From: Paenibacillus artemisiicola
GTDB taxonomy: Bacteria > Bacillota > Bacilli > Paenibacillales > Paenibacillaceae
DNA length: 64,000 nt
Reading direction: 5' to 3'
NCBI RefSeq assembly: GCF_017652985.1
Contig: NZ_JAGGDJ010000002.1
Span: forward strand, 186,001 to 250,000
This document shows positions 8,247 through 17,020 of the stretch, one piece after another. The translations under genes and the position numbers were made by a program. The first letter of the stretch is position 1. Every line of letters starts with the position of its first letter. The notes under the pieces were generated by a model, which saw nothing but the letters and a program-made list of their open reading frames with translations, ran no database searches and had not been told where the DNA came from.

Positions 8247-9869
8247 ATGGAGATGAACGTGTTCGTGGTCGACGACGAGGAACGCCAGCGCCGGTCCATC
8301 GTGAAGCATACGGCATGGGAACGGTATCGCATGCGCGTGACCGGCGAATGGGAAAGCGCGGACGAAGCGCTTGCGGATGCCCGGCAGCAACAGCCCGACC
8401 TGCTCATTACGGACATCCGGTTGCTGGGCACCGACGGCCTGGAGCTTGCCTCCCGCATGAGAACGATCAACCCCCGCATGCGCATCGTCATGGTTACGGG
8501 GTACGAAGAATTCCGCTATGCCAAGACCGCGCTCGATATCGGGGTCGATGCGTTCCTGGTTAAACCGATTCTATTCGACGAGCTGCATGCCGTCTTGGAC
8601 CGCATCTATCAAGAGGAGCGGGCGAAGCGCCTGACGACCCGGGAAACGACGGAGATGAAGGAGCAGCTGGATGCCTTCAAACCCATCGCGCAGGAGCAAT
8701 TCGTTCAGGAACTCCTGCACGGTCTGGTCGTCGGCGAAGCAGCCGCCCGGTCGCGAGCGGATACGCTGGGTCTCTTCGCGGCCGAGGGTCCGCGGTGCGC
8801 GGCGACGATCGTCATCCAGGGCGACCGGGCATCCTCGCTTCCGATGGAGGAGCAGCTCCGCCGGGAGAGGAGCAGGCTTGAACGCGCCGCGCAGGAAGCC
8901 TGCGGTTCGCTGCTGGAATTACGCACGACGTCGCAGCGCGGAAATATCGTGCTGATTCTGCAGGGCGGCGAAGCCGGCGAGTTCGAACGCGATATGATGC
9001 GGTGCGCGCTGCGCGTCGGCGAGGAGATCGAACGTCTGGGGATCGACAACGCGCGGATCGGCATCGGACCGCCTGCCGCGAAGCTTAGCCAATTAAGCGA
9101 AAGCTTCCGGCTGGCGCAGCGGGCGGTCAATCTGCGGCTCATCGGCTGCGAGGAACGGGTCTACAGCTGGAAGATGCTGATGGAGCAGGGAGCCGGCCTG
9201 GCGAAGAGCCTCGAGGAGCTGACCGACGACTTTTACGAAATGCTTGGAGCGGGAGACAGCCAGAACAGCTTGACGCTGCTGGGGGAATTGCTGAACAGCC
9301 TCGCCGCCAATCTCCGCATGCAGGGCACGGAGCTAAGAAGCTACTGCATGCGTCTGATCAGCGGGGCGTACCGGGCGGCGTCCGAAATCGGCGAAGCGCA
9401 TCGCCGATTCGGCTCGGAACGGAAGCTGTGGGAGCAGCTTCTCGAGTGCCGGGAGGAGCCGGAGCTGCTGCAGGAGACCGTCCGTATTCTGCGGGACGTC
9501 AGCCATTTCATTGCGGAGCGGAAGAAGAGCCACGCCCAGGTCGTGGTGCAAAAAGCGATCGGGTACATGAACGAACGCTTCCATGAGAATCTGTCCCTCC
9601 GCTCGGTCGCGGAATCGGTGTTCTTGAGTCCCGGCTATCTAGGAGCGCTCTTCCGGACGGAGCTCGGCACTTCGTTCACGGATCAGTTAATCCGCATTCG
9701 CATTCAACGAGCCAAGGATATGCTGCTTCGTCCGGAGCTCAAGCTGTATGAGGTGGCGGAGCGCGCCGGCTATCAGAACATCGGGTATTTCACGGGCTTG
9801 TTCAAGCGCGTGACCGGTTACAGCCCGAAGGAATACCGTGATTTTCACGGCTATACGCAAGCGGAATAA
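8247..9869 (+). CDS. yesN: YesN-type response regulator, AraC family
   Basis: 540 residues. The N-terminal receiver has Asp56 in LLITDIRLLG and Lys in FLVKPILF (about 105). A long linker follows (about 130-430), of the kind seen in YesN regulators. A C-terminal pair of AraC helix-turn-helices lies at about 435-535 (LSLRSVAESVFLSPGYLGALFR; YEVAERAGYQNIGYFTGLFKRVTGYSPKEYR). It is expected to be phosphorylated by the preceding kinase and to activate the transporter genes downstream. GGGGG precedes the ATG. A terminator follows at 9882, so the transporter genes have their own promoter. Confidence 0.93.
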   Translation: MEMNVFVVDDEERQRRSIVKHTAWERYRMRVTGEWESADEALADARQQQPDLLITDIRLLGTDGLELASRMRTINPRMRIVMVTGYEEFRYAKTALDIGVDAFLVKPILFDELHAVLDRIYQEERAKRLTTRETTEMKEQLDAFKPIAQEQFVQELLHGLVVGEAAARSRADTLGLFAAEGPRCAATIVIQGDRASSLPMEEQLRRERSRLERAAQEACGSLLELRTTSQRGNIVLILQGGEAGEFERDMMRCALRVGEEIERLGIDNARIGIGPPAAKLSQLSESFRLAQRAVNLRLIGCEERVYSWKMLMEQGAGLAKSLEELTDDFYEMLGAGDSQNSLTLLGELLNSLAANLRMQGTELRSYCMRLISGAYRAASEIGEAHRRFGSERKLWEQLLECREEPELLQETVRILRDVSHFIAERKKSHAQVVVQKAIGYMNERFHENLSLRSVAESVFLSPGYLGALFRTELGTSFTDQLIRIRIQRAKDMLLRPELKLYEVAERAGYQNIGYFTGLFKRVTGYSPKEYRDFHGYTQAE

Positions 9870-9881
9870 GGTCGCGACGAA

Positions 9882-9911
9882 GGGCGGTGCTCCCATGGCA
9901 CCGCCCTTTTT
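9882..9911 (+). terminator. Intrinsic terminator after yesMN
   Basis: Stem GGGCGGTGC / GCACCGCCC with a 7-nt loop and TTTTT. It separates the kinase/regulator unit from the transporter unit. Confidence 0.8.
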
Positions 9912-9965
9912 GCCGGCTTGAAAGCATGAAAGCGCGAGAGCAGCGATTATCGTTCGATCGGATAA

Positions 9966-9994
9966 TTGTAACCGCTTTAACTCTCGCTTATAGT
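9966..9994 (+). promoter_or_regulatory. Promoter with cre-like sequence for the first sugar ABC operon
   Basis: TTGTAA (9966-9971) and TATAGT (9989-9994) are spaced by 17 bp. The window 9966-9980 matches the CcpA catabolite-response consensus WTGNAANCGNWNNCW with one mismatch. Its overlap with the -35 would fit carbon-catabolite repression. This is inference from one near-match. Confidence 0.45.
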
Positions 9995-10034
9995 CAAGGA
10001 AGCGCTGCAAGAGGAAGAGAAAGGAGACCGATTC

Positions 10035-10943
10035 ATGAACCGCCTATGGACGTTGAAGCAGAAAGGCTACCTCCCGCTGTACGCCTTCGCACTGCCGGGA
10101 ATCGTACTGATCGTTCTGTTCAACTACATCCCCATGTTAGGGCTGCAAATGGCATTCCGGGATTATAACTTCACCGACGGCGTTTGGGGAAGCCCGTGGA
10201 TTGGCCTGCGGAATTTCAAAGAGTTTGCGGCAAGCCACGATTTTTGGAAGGCAACCGGCAACACGCTCCTGCTCACGTTTCTCCGGCTGCTCTTCGTGTT
10301 TCCGACCACGATTGTCGTCGCGCTGCTCATTAACGAGATCCGGGCGTTCCGATTTAAGCGGCTCGTGCAATCGCTCAGTTATCTCCCGCACTTCGTATCC
10401 TGGATCGTGGTGATCGGCTTTCTCGACGCGTTCCTGTCGATCGACGGCGGAGGCGCGAATTCGCTGCTTCGCAGCCTCGGCATGGAGCCGATCGCGTTCA
10501 TGGGGTCGGAGACGTGGTTCCGCCCGATATTCGTGGCGAGCAGCATGTGGAAGGAAATCGGCTGGGGCACCATCCTGTATCTGGCCGCCATCTCCGGCAT
10601 CAATCCGGTGCTGTACGAAGCGGCGGTCATGGACGGAGCCGGCCGGTTCGCCCAGATGCGCTATATCACGCTGCCGAGCATCGTGCCGATTATCTCGATC
10701 GTCCTGATCTTGACGGTTCCTGGACTGCTCAGCGTCGGGATCGATCAGATCTACGCGATGATCAATCCGGCCAACATGGGCGTGGCGGAGGTCGTCGATA
10801 CGTACGTGCTGCGGCTGGGCATCGGACAAGCGCAATATTCGCAGACCACGGCCATCGGGCTCGTGATGAGCGTCATCTCCACCGTGCTGCTCGTGTTCAG
10901 CAATCTGCTATCCAAGCGCATGGGCGGCGACAGCTTATGGTAG
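10035..10943 (+). CDS. lplB: Sugar ABC transporter permease, LplB type
   Basis: 302 residues with six predicted membrane segments. It begins with LPLYAFALPGIVLIVLFNYIPMLGLQMAFRDYN, the hallmark of LplB/YtcP-partner permeases of oligosaccharide importers. The EAA coupling loop is YEAAVMDGAGRFAQMRYITLPSI. AAAGGAG precedes the ATG. It pairs with the next permease (15 bp gap) and the binding lipoprotein. No ATPase gene is present, as is common for this class, which borrows an MsmX-like ATPase. Confidence 0.9.
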   Translation: MNRLWTLKQKGYLPLYAFALPGIVLIVLFNYIPMLGLQMAFRDYNFTDGVWGSPWIGLRNFKEFAASHDFWKATGNTLLLTFLRLLFVFPTTIVVALLINEIRAFRFKRLVQSLSYLPHFVSWIVVIGFLDAFLSIDGGGANSLLRSLGMEPIAFMGSETWFRPIFVASSMWKEIGWGTILYLAAISGINPVLYEAAVMDGAGRFAQMRYITLPSIVPIISIVLILTVPGLLSVGIDQIYAMINPANMGVAEVVDTYVLRLGIGQAQYSQTTAIGLVMSVISTVLLVFSNLLSKRMGGDSLW

Positions 10944-10958
10944 GAAGAGGGTGAACGC

Positions 10959-11864
10959 ATGGGACGTTATTCGCTGGGGGAACGATCCTTTTCGATCGGC
11001 AACGCGCTGTTATTGACCGTCTTCGCATTTCTATGCGTCTATCCGTTCTGGTACATCCTGATTCTCTCCCTCAACGAGGGGCGGGATGCGAGCCTGGGCG
11101 GCATCTATTGGTGGCCGCGGCTCTACACGCTGGACAATTACCGCGTCATGCTATCGGACAATACGATTCTGAACGCCTTCTGGGTCACGGTGAAGCGGAC
11201 CGTCATCGGCACCTTCGGGTCGCTATTGATTACGTCGCTGGTCGCCTTCGCCTTATCGCGGAGAGAACTGCCGGGCAGACAGCCGCTTTTGTTCGTCTTT
11301 CTGTTCGTGATGCTGTTCAGCGGAGGGCTCATTCCGTACTACATTCAACTCATGCATCTGGGGCTGATCAACAACTTCTGGGTATACGTGCTGCCGTCCC
11401 TGTTCAGCATCTGGAACATGTTCGTCATGAAAACCTCCTTCCAAAACAACATTCCCGAAAGCGTCGTCGAGTCGGTCAAGCTGGACGGCGGAGGTTATCT
11501 GCGGATCTACATCCATATCGTGCTGCCCTTCTCCATGCCGCTCTTCGCGGCGCTGGGCTTGTTCACGGCCGTGGGGCAATGGAACGATTGGTTTACCGGC
11601 GCCTTCTTCGTCAACGATATTCAGCTGCAGCCGCTGCCTACCTACCTGCAGCGCATGCTGAGCACGATCGAGGCGAGCCAGATGATCAGCTCCAGCCAGA
11701 TGACGACGATGAATCAAACCCGCCTGTACAATCCGGATGCCATCACGCCGAAGTCCGTGCGCATGGCGACCATCATGATCACCGTGCTGCCGATTCTGGT
11801 CGTGTATCCGTTCGTGCAGCGTTTCTTCGTGAAAGGCGTGCTGATCGGCTCCGTCAAAGAATAA
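10959..11864 (+). CDS. lplC: Sugar ABC transporter permease, LplC/YtcP type
   Basis: 301 residues with six membrane segments. It starts with the family-typical LLTVFAFLCVYPFWYILILSLNEG. The coupling loop is ESVKLDGGGYLRIYIHIVLPFSMP and the C-terminus is the conserved VQRFFVKGVLIGSVKE. It is the second membrane subunit of the importer with the preceding LplB-like permease. GAGGG is upstream of the ATG. Assignment is firm. Confidence 0.9.
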   Translation: MGRYSLGERSFSIGNALLLTVFAFLCVYPFWYILILSLNEGRDASLGGIYWWPRLYTLDNYRVMLSDNTILNAFWVTVKRTVIGTFGSLLITSLVAFALSRRELPGRQPLLFVFLFVMLFSGGLIPYYIQLMHLGLINNFWVYVLPSLFSIWNMFVMKTSFQNNIPESVVESVKLDGGGYLRIYIHIVLPFSMPLFAALGLFTAVGQWNDWFTGAFFVNDIQLQPLPTYLQRMLSTIEASQMISSSQMTTMNQTRLYNPDAITPKSVRMATIMITVLPILVVYPFVQRFFVKGVLIGSVKE

Positions 11865-12022
11865 CGCCGGCCGTCCGCGTACCAGGAGGACGCCCGGCCG
11901 CCGCCGCGGCGGCAAGGATCCTGCCGACCCGCGGCCGCGCCCGGGCGTTCGATTGATGATATAGATGAAGGCTCGCGCGATACGCGATCGATACGCGATT
12001 TCCGAATAGGGGGATATTGGAC

Positions 12023-13810
12023 ATGAAACAAGGATGGAAGCGCGGCGCCAAATCGGCGCTGGTCATGACGGCCGCCGCGGCGTTGATCGCCGGCTGCTCG
12101 GGGAAGGGCAACGAGGCGCCGGCGGCGAATAACGAAGCGAACGGGAATACGGCCGCCCCGGCGGAGAAGACGCATTACAATTTGTACGCGCCCGCGATGA
12201 CGACGCCGATCAATCTGGACGGTCCCATCACGCAGGAGGTCATGAAGCAGTCGGGGGTGAATTGGGACAAGGTCGAAATCGGCAACGGCGGCGACTTGTC
12301 GCAGCAGATCAACCTCAAGCTCGCGGCCGGCACGTTCCCGGACGCCATCATTCTGCCTTCCGACAGCCTCGTCTGGTCGCGCCTGATCAACGAGAAGAAG
12401 CTGCTCCCGCTCGACGATTATTTCAACCAGCCCGACAAGTATCCGAACCTGGCCAAGATCGATAACCGCATCATCGATTACTGGCGGGCGAGCGACGGGC
12501 ATATCTACTTCGTGCCGTCCGCTTACGAGCCCGTGATCGACAATCCGTCCGCGTGGCAGGGCAACGCGCAAGGCTTGTGGGTGCAGAGCTCGATTCTGAA
12601 GAAAGCGGGCATGACGGCCGACGACCTGCGCACGCTGGACGGGTTCGAGAAGTACCTGAACGCCGTCAAAGGCATCAAGGACGACAAGGGCCGCGCGATG
12701 ATCCCGCTGTCGCTCGGCGGGGAGAATTTCGCCGGTCTCGAGATCGTCATGTCCATGTTCGGCGTCCGGAGCACGGATAACGGCTTTAACGAACAACCGG
12801 ACGGGACGGTCGTGCCCGACTACAAGCTGCCCGGCTTCAAAGACGCGTTCGCCTGGCTGAACCATCAATACTTGAACGGCCTGCTCGACCCCGAGACCGC
12901 CTTCCAGAAGAAGGATCTGTTCAAGGAGAAGGTCAACAATCTGCGCTTCGGCGCGATGCTGTTCGGCGGCTGGGACAATCCAAACGTCACGACGCTGAAG
13001 AACCGCAATATTCCGGAAGCCATCACTTACAACGCGCTCGAGAAGCAAGGATTTCCCGACGGCTGGTTCGATCCCGCGCCGCTTCCGGCCGTACAAGCGA
13101 TTAAGCCGGCCCAATACGCGAACTACAATCCGTTCGGAACCAACGGCACGGGCATCAGCGCGAAGATCAAAGACCCGGACCGGCTCATGAAGGGCCTCGA
13201 CTGGATGCAGACCAACGAAGCGTTCGTCCTCATGGAGTACGGCCCGGAGAGCATGGGCGCCTATAAACTGGAAGACGGCGCGGCGGTCGAGAATTACGAC
13301 GTGTTCCGCGGTCCCAAATTCTGGGGCGGCGACAACGGCGGCATGGCAAGCGTGACGCAGTACGGTTTCTGGTGGTGGAAGAACCTCGCCAGCGTCGGCA
13401 GCTCGCATATCAAGACGATGGAATCGCCATGGCCGGCCTACAACGCGATGCTGTACAAGGCGGAGGAAATCAATCATCGGCAGGGCACCTTCGGCCTGAC
13501 GCCCAAGGCCGCGCGCATCAAACCGACGATCGGCGGCACGGTGGAGAAGTACGGGCCCGTTCAGAGCGACATTCGTCTGAAGTATTACGCGAAGATGCTG
13601 CTGGCGAAAAACGACGGCGACTTCGAAGCCGCCTACAATCAGTTCCTGAACGAGATGAAGGTTCGCGGCCACGACGAAGAGACGATCGCCGAGTTCAACA
13701 AAGACTATCAAGCGTACAGCGACACGCCCGCGGGCAAAATCACGGTCGATATCAAAAAGACGCTCCCTCGCAACGTCTATAGCGACAAGCCGGCGATCAT
13801 CGGGGAGTAG
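12023..13810 (+). CDS. lplA: Extracellular solute-binding lipoprotein (LplA-like)
   Basis: 595 residues from ATG 12023, preceded by AGGGGG 9 nt upstream; a TTG at 12017 is too close to that site. The lipoprotein signal ends LIAGC (Cys25) and is followed by a low-complexity linker rich in Asn, Gly and Ala. The remainder is a large carbohydrate-binding protein of the LplA type, with segments such as ITQEVMKQSGVNWDKVEI and LAAGTFPDAIILPSD. It captures the ligand outside and delivers it to the two permeases encoded just upstream. A 158-bp gap separates it from lplC but no terminator is visible there. The substrate is not deducible. Confidence 0.88.
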   Translation: MKQGWKRGAKSALVMTAAAALIAGCSGKGNEAPAANNEANGNTAAPAEKTHYNLYAPAMTTPINLDGPITQEVMKQSGVNWDKVEIGNGGDLSQQINLKLAAGTFPDAIILPSDSLVWSRLINEKKLLPLDDYFNQPDKYPNLAKIDNRIIDYWRASDGHIYFVPSAYEPVIDNPSAWQGNAQGLWVQSSILKKAGMTADDLRTLDGFEKYLNAVKGIKDDKGRAMIPLSLGGENFAGLEIVMSMFGVRSTDNGFNEQPDGTVVPDYKLPGFKDAFAWLNHQYLNGLLDPETAFQKKDLFKEKVNNLRFGAMLFGGWDNPNVTTLKNRNIPEAITYNALEKQGFPDGWFDPAPLPAVQAIKPAQYANYNPFGTNGTGISAKIKDPDRLMKGLDWMQTNEAFVLMEYGPESMGAYKLEDGAAVENYDVFRGPKFWGGDNGGMASVTQYGFWWWKNLASVGSSHIKTMESPWPAYNAMLYKAEEINHRQGTFGLTPKAARIKPTIGGTVEKYGPVQSDIRLKYYAKMLLAKNDGDFEAAYNQFLNEMKVRGHDEETIAEFNKDYQAYSDTPAGKITVDIKKTLPRNVYSDKPAIIGE

Positions 13811-13829
13811 AAGAGGTGGAAAGCAAGCC

Positions 13830-15467
13830 ATGAATCAGGCCATGAATCAGGCACAAGCGGCGAATCCCAATCGCGTGAACATCATTAATTTCATCCGCGG
13901 CTTCGAGCCGCGGGACCCCATCGACCTGGTCGAGCCGGTCAAGGAACAGCTGGCGCTCGTTCAGCGGCACGGCCTGCCGGCGACCTGGCTGCTGCAGTAC
14001 GACGCGCTGATCAACCCCGCCTTCGCCGATCTGCTGCAAGACGCGGACGACAAGCAGGAGATCGGCGTCTGGTTCGAGGTCGTGCAGCCGCTGGCCGAGA
14101 AGGCGGGCATTCCATGGCGGGGACGATTCGCCTGGGACTGGCACGCGCACGTCGCCTTCACGGTCGGCTATACCCCGCGGGAGCGGGAGAAGCTCGCGGA
14201 TGTCCTGATGGAGGATTTCCGCGCACGCTTCGGCTATTATCCCAAATCCGTCGGCTCCTGGTTCCTGGATGCCCACGCGCTGGCTTACTTATCGGATACG
14301 TACGGCATCACGGCTTCGTGCAATTGCAAGGATCAATGGGGAACCGACGGCTACACGCTGTGGGGCGGTTATTACAATCAAGCCTATTACCCGAGCCGCC
14401 TGAACGGGTTCATGCCGGCGCAGACCGAAGCCTGCCAAATCCCGGTTCCCGTGTTCCGCATGCTGGGGAGCGATCCGATCTACCAATACGATGCGCGGCT
14501 TGGCGGCAACGGGCAGAGCGTCATCACCCTGGAGCCGGTGTATTCGGGAGCGGAGGGCGGCGGCGGCATTCCGCGGTGGGTCCGGTGGTTCTACGACGTG
14601 AACTTCCGCCCCGAGCAGGTTTCCTTCGGCTATACGCAGGTCGGGCAGGAGAACTCCTTCGGCTGGGCCTTGATGAAGGACGGTCTGATCGACCAGGTGG
14701 AGGAGCTTGCCGGCCGGCAGGCGAAGGGCGAGCTGCGCGTCGAGACCTTGGAGGCATCCGGCCGCTGGTTCAAAGCGGCGCATCCCGTCACGCCGGCCTC
14801 CTCGATCAGCGCGCTGACGGATTGGAGAGGAGAAGGGCGCCAATCCGTCTGGTATTACAACCGGTATTACCGGCTGAACCTGCTGAACAATGACGGCGAG
14901 CTGTGGATCCGCGACATCCACCTCTTCGACGAACGTTACGAGGAACGGTATTTAAAGGAGACGTGCCCGGATCGCTACAGTCATTACGACACCCTGCCGG
15001 TCGTAGACAGTGCCCGGTGGAGCAGCGGCGATAAGCCGGCCGGTCTTCGGCCCGTCGCTTACGACGGCGAAGGGCAGGCCAGGCCGCTCGCCGTCCGATC
15101 GGTGCAGACGGACGAATCGACGCCGGGCGAGCTCATCATTCGGATTGATACGGAAGACGGAGAAACCCTCGCTATTCGCTGCTCGGAACGGCAAGTCGTC
15201 TTTGCCGCAAGCCGGCCGGACTGGGGACTGGAGATTCGATGGGGCGATTCATCCGAGCTGCCGGACATGAAGCTGGAATCGGATGCGGTCGGCTATGCGT
15301 TTCGCGATCATCCGTACCGGGTTCAATTCATCGGCGGGCTGCCGCCGGCGCCGATTCCGCAGAAGCGAAACGGACAGGCGCAAGATGCCGCCGAAGAAGG
15401 GCTGACCGCGTCCGCGGACGGCATCGCCTGCCGTGCCTTGGGGCGGGAGCTTACGCTGCGTTTCTGA
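13830..15467 (+). CDS. Cytosolic (beta/alpha)-barrel protein, polysaccharide-deacetylase-like
   Basis: 545 residues with no signal peptide, 19 bp after the binding protein, so it probably acts on the imported sugar. The N-terminal half has a NodB/GH57-type barrel flavour: VNIINFIRGFEPRDPIDLVEPVKEQ, then HGLPATWLLQYDAL, EIGVWFEVVQ, DWHAHVAFTVGYTPREREKLAD and PKSVGSWFLDAHALAYLSDTYGI. These resemble strand-helix units of polysaccharide-deacetylase-like enzymes that search for a 'sheltered' substrate. The C-terminal 200 residues look like a beta-sandwich. I cannot name a characterised enzyme. ATG 13842 is an alternative start because the first residues are duplicated (MNQAMNQA). AGAGGTGG precedes 13830. 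Confidence 0.6.
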   Translation: MNQAMNQAQAANPNRVNIINFIRGFEPRDPIDLVEPVKEQLALVQRHGLPATWLLQYDALINPAFADLLQDADDKQEIGVWFEVVQPLAEKAGIPWRGRFAWDWHAHVAFTVGYTPREREKLADVLMEDFRARFGYYPKSVGSWFLDAHALAYLSDTYGITASCNCKDQWGTDGYTLWGGYYNQAYYPSRLNGFMPAQTEACQIPVPVFRMLGSDPIYQYDARLGGNGQSVITLEPVYSGAEGGGGIPRWVRWFYDVNFRPEQVSFGYTQVGQENSFGWALMKDGLIDQVEELAGRQAKGELRVETLEASGRWFKAAHPVTPASSISALTDWRGEGRQSVWYYNRYYRLNLLNNDGELWIRDIHLFDERYEERYLKETCPDRYSHYDTLPVVDSARWSSGDKPAGLRPVAYDGEGQARPLAVRSVQTDESTPGELIIRIDTEDGETLAIRCSERQVVFAASRPDWGLEIRWGDSSELPDMKLESDAVGYAFRDHPYRVQFIGGLPPAPIPQKRNGQAQDAAEEGLTASADGIACRALGRELTLRF

Positions 15468-15508
15468 ATTTCCAAGCGCGGTCATTTCATTAAGGAGCGA
15501 TCATCCTA

Positions 15509-15540
15509 ACCGGGCTGCCCTATCGGGCGGCCCGGTTTTT
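15509..15540 (+). terminator. Intrinsic terminator ending the first sugar locus
   Basis: Stem ACCGGGCTGCCC / GGGCGGCCCGGT (one G-U pair) with a short TATC loop and TTTTTGG. Confidence 0.8.
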
Positions 15541-15713
15541 GGTTGCGGCGGCGCGATCGAAGGCCTGGATATGGGAGGCGAACGGCCGGATCGCTTCGCG
15601 CCGAAGTTCGGCGGCCGGAGGATAACGCCTGCCCGTTTGGCAAATCCTGTGAAGGTTAACCGTACGACAGGCGGAGCTTGATCGATTCAAGCTCCCGATG
15701 GAGGAGAGAGACC

Positions 15714-16880
15714 ATGGATCGTTTGCGCAAATCGAAAACCGGCATCATGCTGCTGGCGGCCCTGATGATCGGCAGCGTCTTCGGACCGGTCGGGGCTGGT
15801 ACCGTGCCGGACAATGGGCCGCCGGACAATGAAGCGATATTGCGCGTGGCGGCGGCGCCGAATTCAACCCGAACGGCCGAGTTGACGCTGGGCAGTCCCG
15901 GCGCCGTGCAGAAGATGCTGAACAACGGCGTTCGCATTCGCGCGCCTTATCTCCCGGTCTCGGATACGCAGCTCTCGGTGCGGACGGGCGGGGTCAGGCA
16001 GACGCTTGCGGTGGATCGCAACGGCTTCGCGTACGACGGCGAACAGGGCCAGATGATCATCCTGCGGCGGCCGGACCGGCTGCTGCTGAAGAAGCGGGTC
16101 GACGAGCTGCGCGGGTCGTATTACGGCACGCTGCTGTCCTGGGATGACGCAAAGTCGCGCATTCCGATGTCGTCGACGTTCGCGCTGACGGATTTGGAGA
16201 CGGGCAAGACCTTCCGGGTCCAGCGGCGGGCAGGCAGCAGCCACGCGGATGTCCAGCCGTTGACGCGGGAGGACACCGAGATCATGAAGGACATCTACGA
16301 GGGGAAATGGAGCTGGAAACGAAGGGCGGTGCTCGTCGGGACCGGCGATGCCGTGCTGGCCGCCTCGATGCACGGGATGCCGCACGGCGGGGACGGCATC
16401 CCGGATAACGGGTTTTCCGGGCATTTTTGCGTGCATTTTCTCGGCAGCACGACGCATAAGTCGCGGAGCGTCGACCCGGAGCATCAGCTCATGGTTTATA
16501 AAGCGGCTGGCAAGCTCACCGGCTATATGGGGACCATGAACCCGGATATGCTGGCCGCCACGTTCTTCAAAACGTACAATCTCAAGGAACTCCCGGCGGC
16601 CAGAATGCTGTTCGTCGATCCCTACAACGAGCCGTTGGAACGTCTGCTGAGCAAGACGGAGCGGATATCGTCCGATAGCAAGCCGGGAAAGACGGCGTAC
16701 ATCGCGGAAGACGGCCTCGTGGCGGAGCGTTCCGAAGCGGTGAAGCTGCACGCTGCCGACAACCGGGTACGGCAGGCGAGGTTCGTGCTCCGTTTTGTCC
16801 GCGGGACGCCCGCCGAGCCTTGGAAGATCGAGTCGCTTGCGGCGACGGACGGCAAAGGCAGGGACTTGCTCGAACGGTAA
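15714..16880 (+). CDS. Secreted protein of unknown function with H/C/H motif
   Basis: 388 residues from ATG 15714 (GGAGGAGAG upstream); the longer frame from 15678 has no site. A signal peptide is present (KSKTGIMLLAALMIGSVFGPVGAG). The first half looks repetitive and beta-rich. A well-conserved-looking C-terminal domain spans about residues 130-290: GSYYGTLLSWDDAKSRIPM, FALTDLETGKTFRVQRRAG and ASMHGMPHGGDGIPDNG followed by FSGHFCVHFLGSTTH. The HG...GHFCVHF pattern recalls the His/Cys active-site segment of YkuD L,D-transpeptidases (HG...SHGCIR), but the spacing and flanks differ. I therefore do not assign that function. It is a single gene without an obvious partner. Confidence 0.75.
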   Translation: MDRLRKSKTGIMLLAALMIGSVFGPVGAGTVPDNGPPDNEAILRVAAAPNSTRTAELTLGSPGAVQKMLNNGVRIRAPYLPVSDTQLSVRTGGVRQTLAVDRNGFAYDGEQGQMIILRRPDRLLLKKRVDELRGSYYGTLLSWDDAKSRIPMSSTFALTDLETGKTFRVQRRAGSSHADVQPLTREDTEIMKDIYEGKWSWKRRAVLVGTGDAVLAASMHGMPHGGDGIPDNGFSGHFCVHFLGSTTHKSRSVDPEHQLMVYKAAGKLTGYMGTMNPDMLAATFFKTYNLKELPAARMLFVDPYNEPLERLLSKTERISSDSKPGKTAYIAEDGLVAERSEAVKLHAADNRVRQARFVLRFVRGTPAEPWKIESLAATDGKGRDLLER

Positions 16881-16941
16881 TCGGCAAGGACTTGCTCGAA
16901 CGGTGCGGCCGGGAGGATTTGATTGATAGCCGTTTTATCCT

Positions 16942-16970
16942 TTGCCTCGCCGCTCTAGGCTTGTTATGAT
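16942..16970 (+). promoter_or_regulatory. Promoter for the phosphotransferase gene
   Basis: TTGCCT (16942-16947) and TATGAT (16965-16970) are 17 bp apart, 50 bp before the start codon of the next gene. Confidence 0.5.
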
Positions 16971-17020
16971 CGAGGTACCGTAAGGATGCGGGAACGAAGC
17001 ATGAAAGAGGCGAGGACCTA

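Noticed and set aside
11714..13831. 705-codon open frame on the minus strand
   Set aside because: It lies antisense to the lplA-type lipoprotein gene and the end of lplC; GC-rich coding sequence keeps the complementary frame open. The product is Arg/Ala-rich with no recognisable domain.
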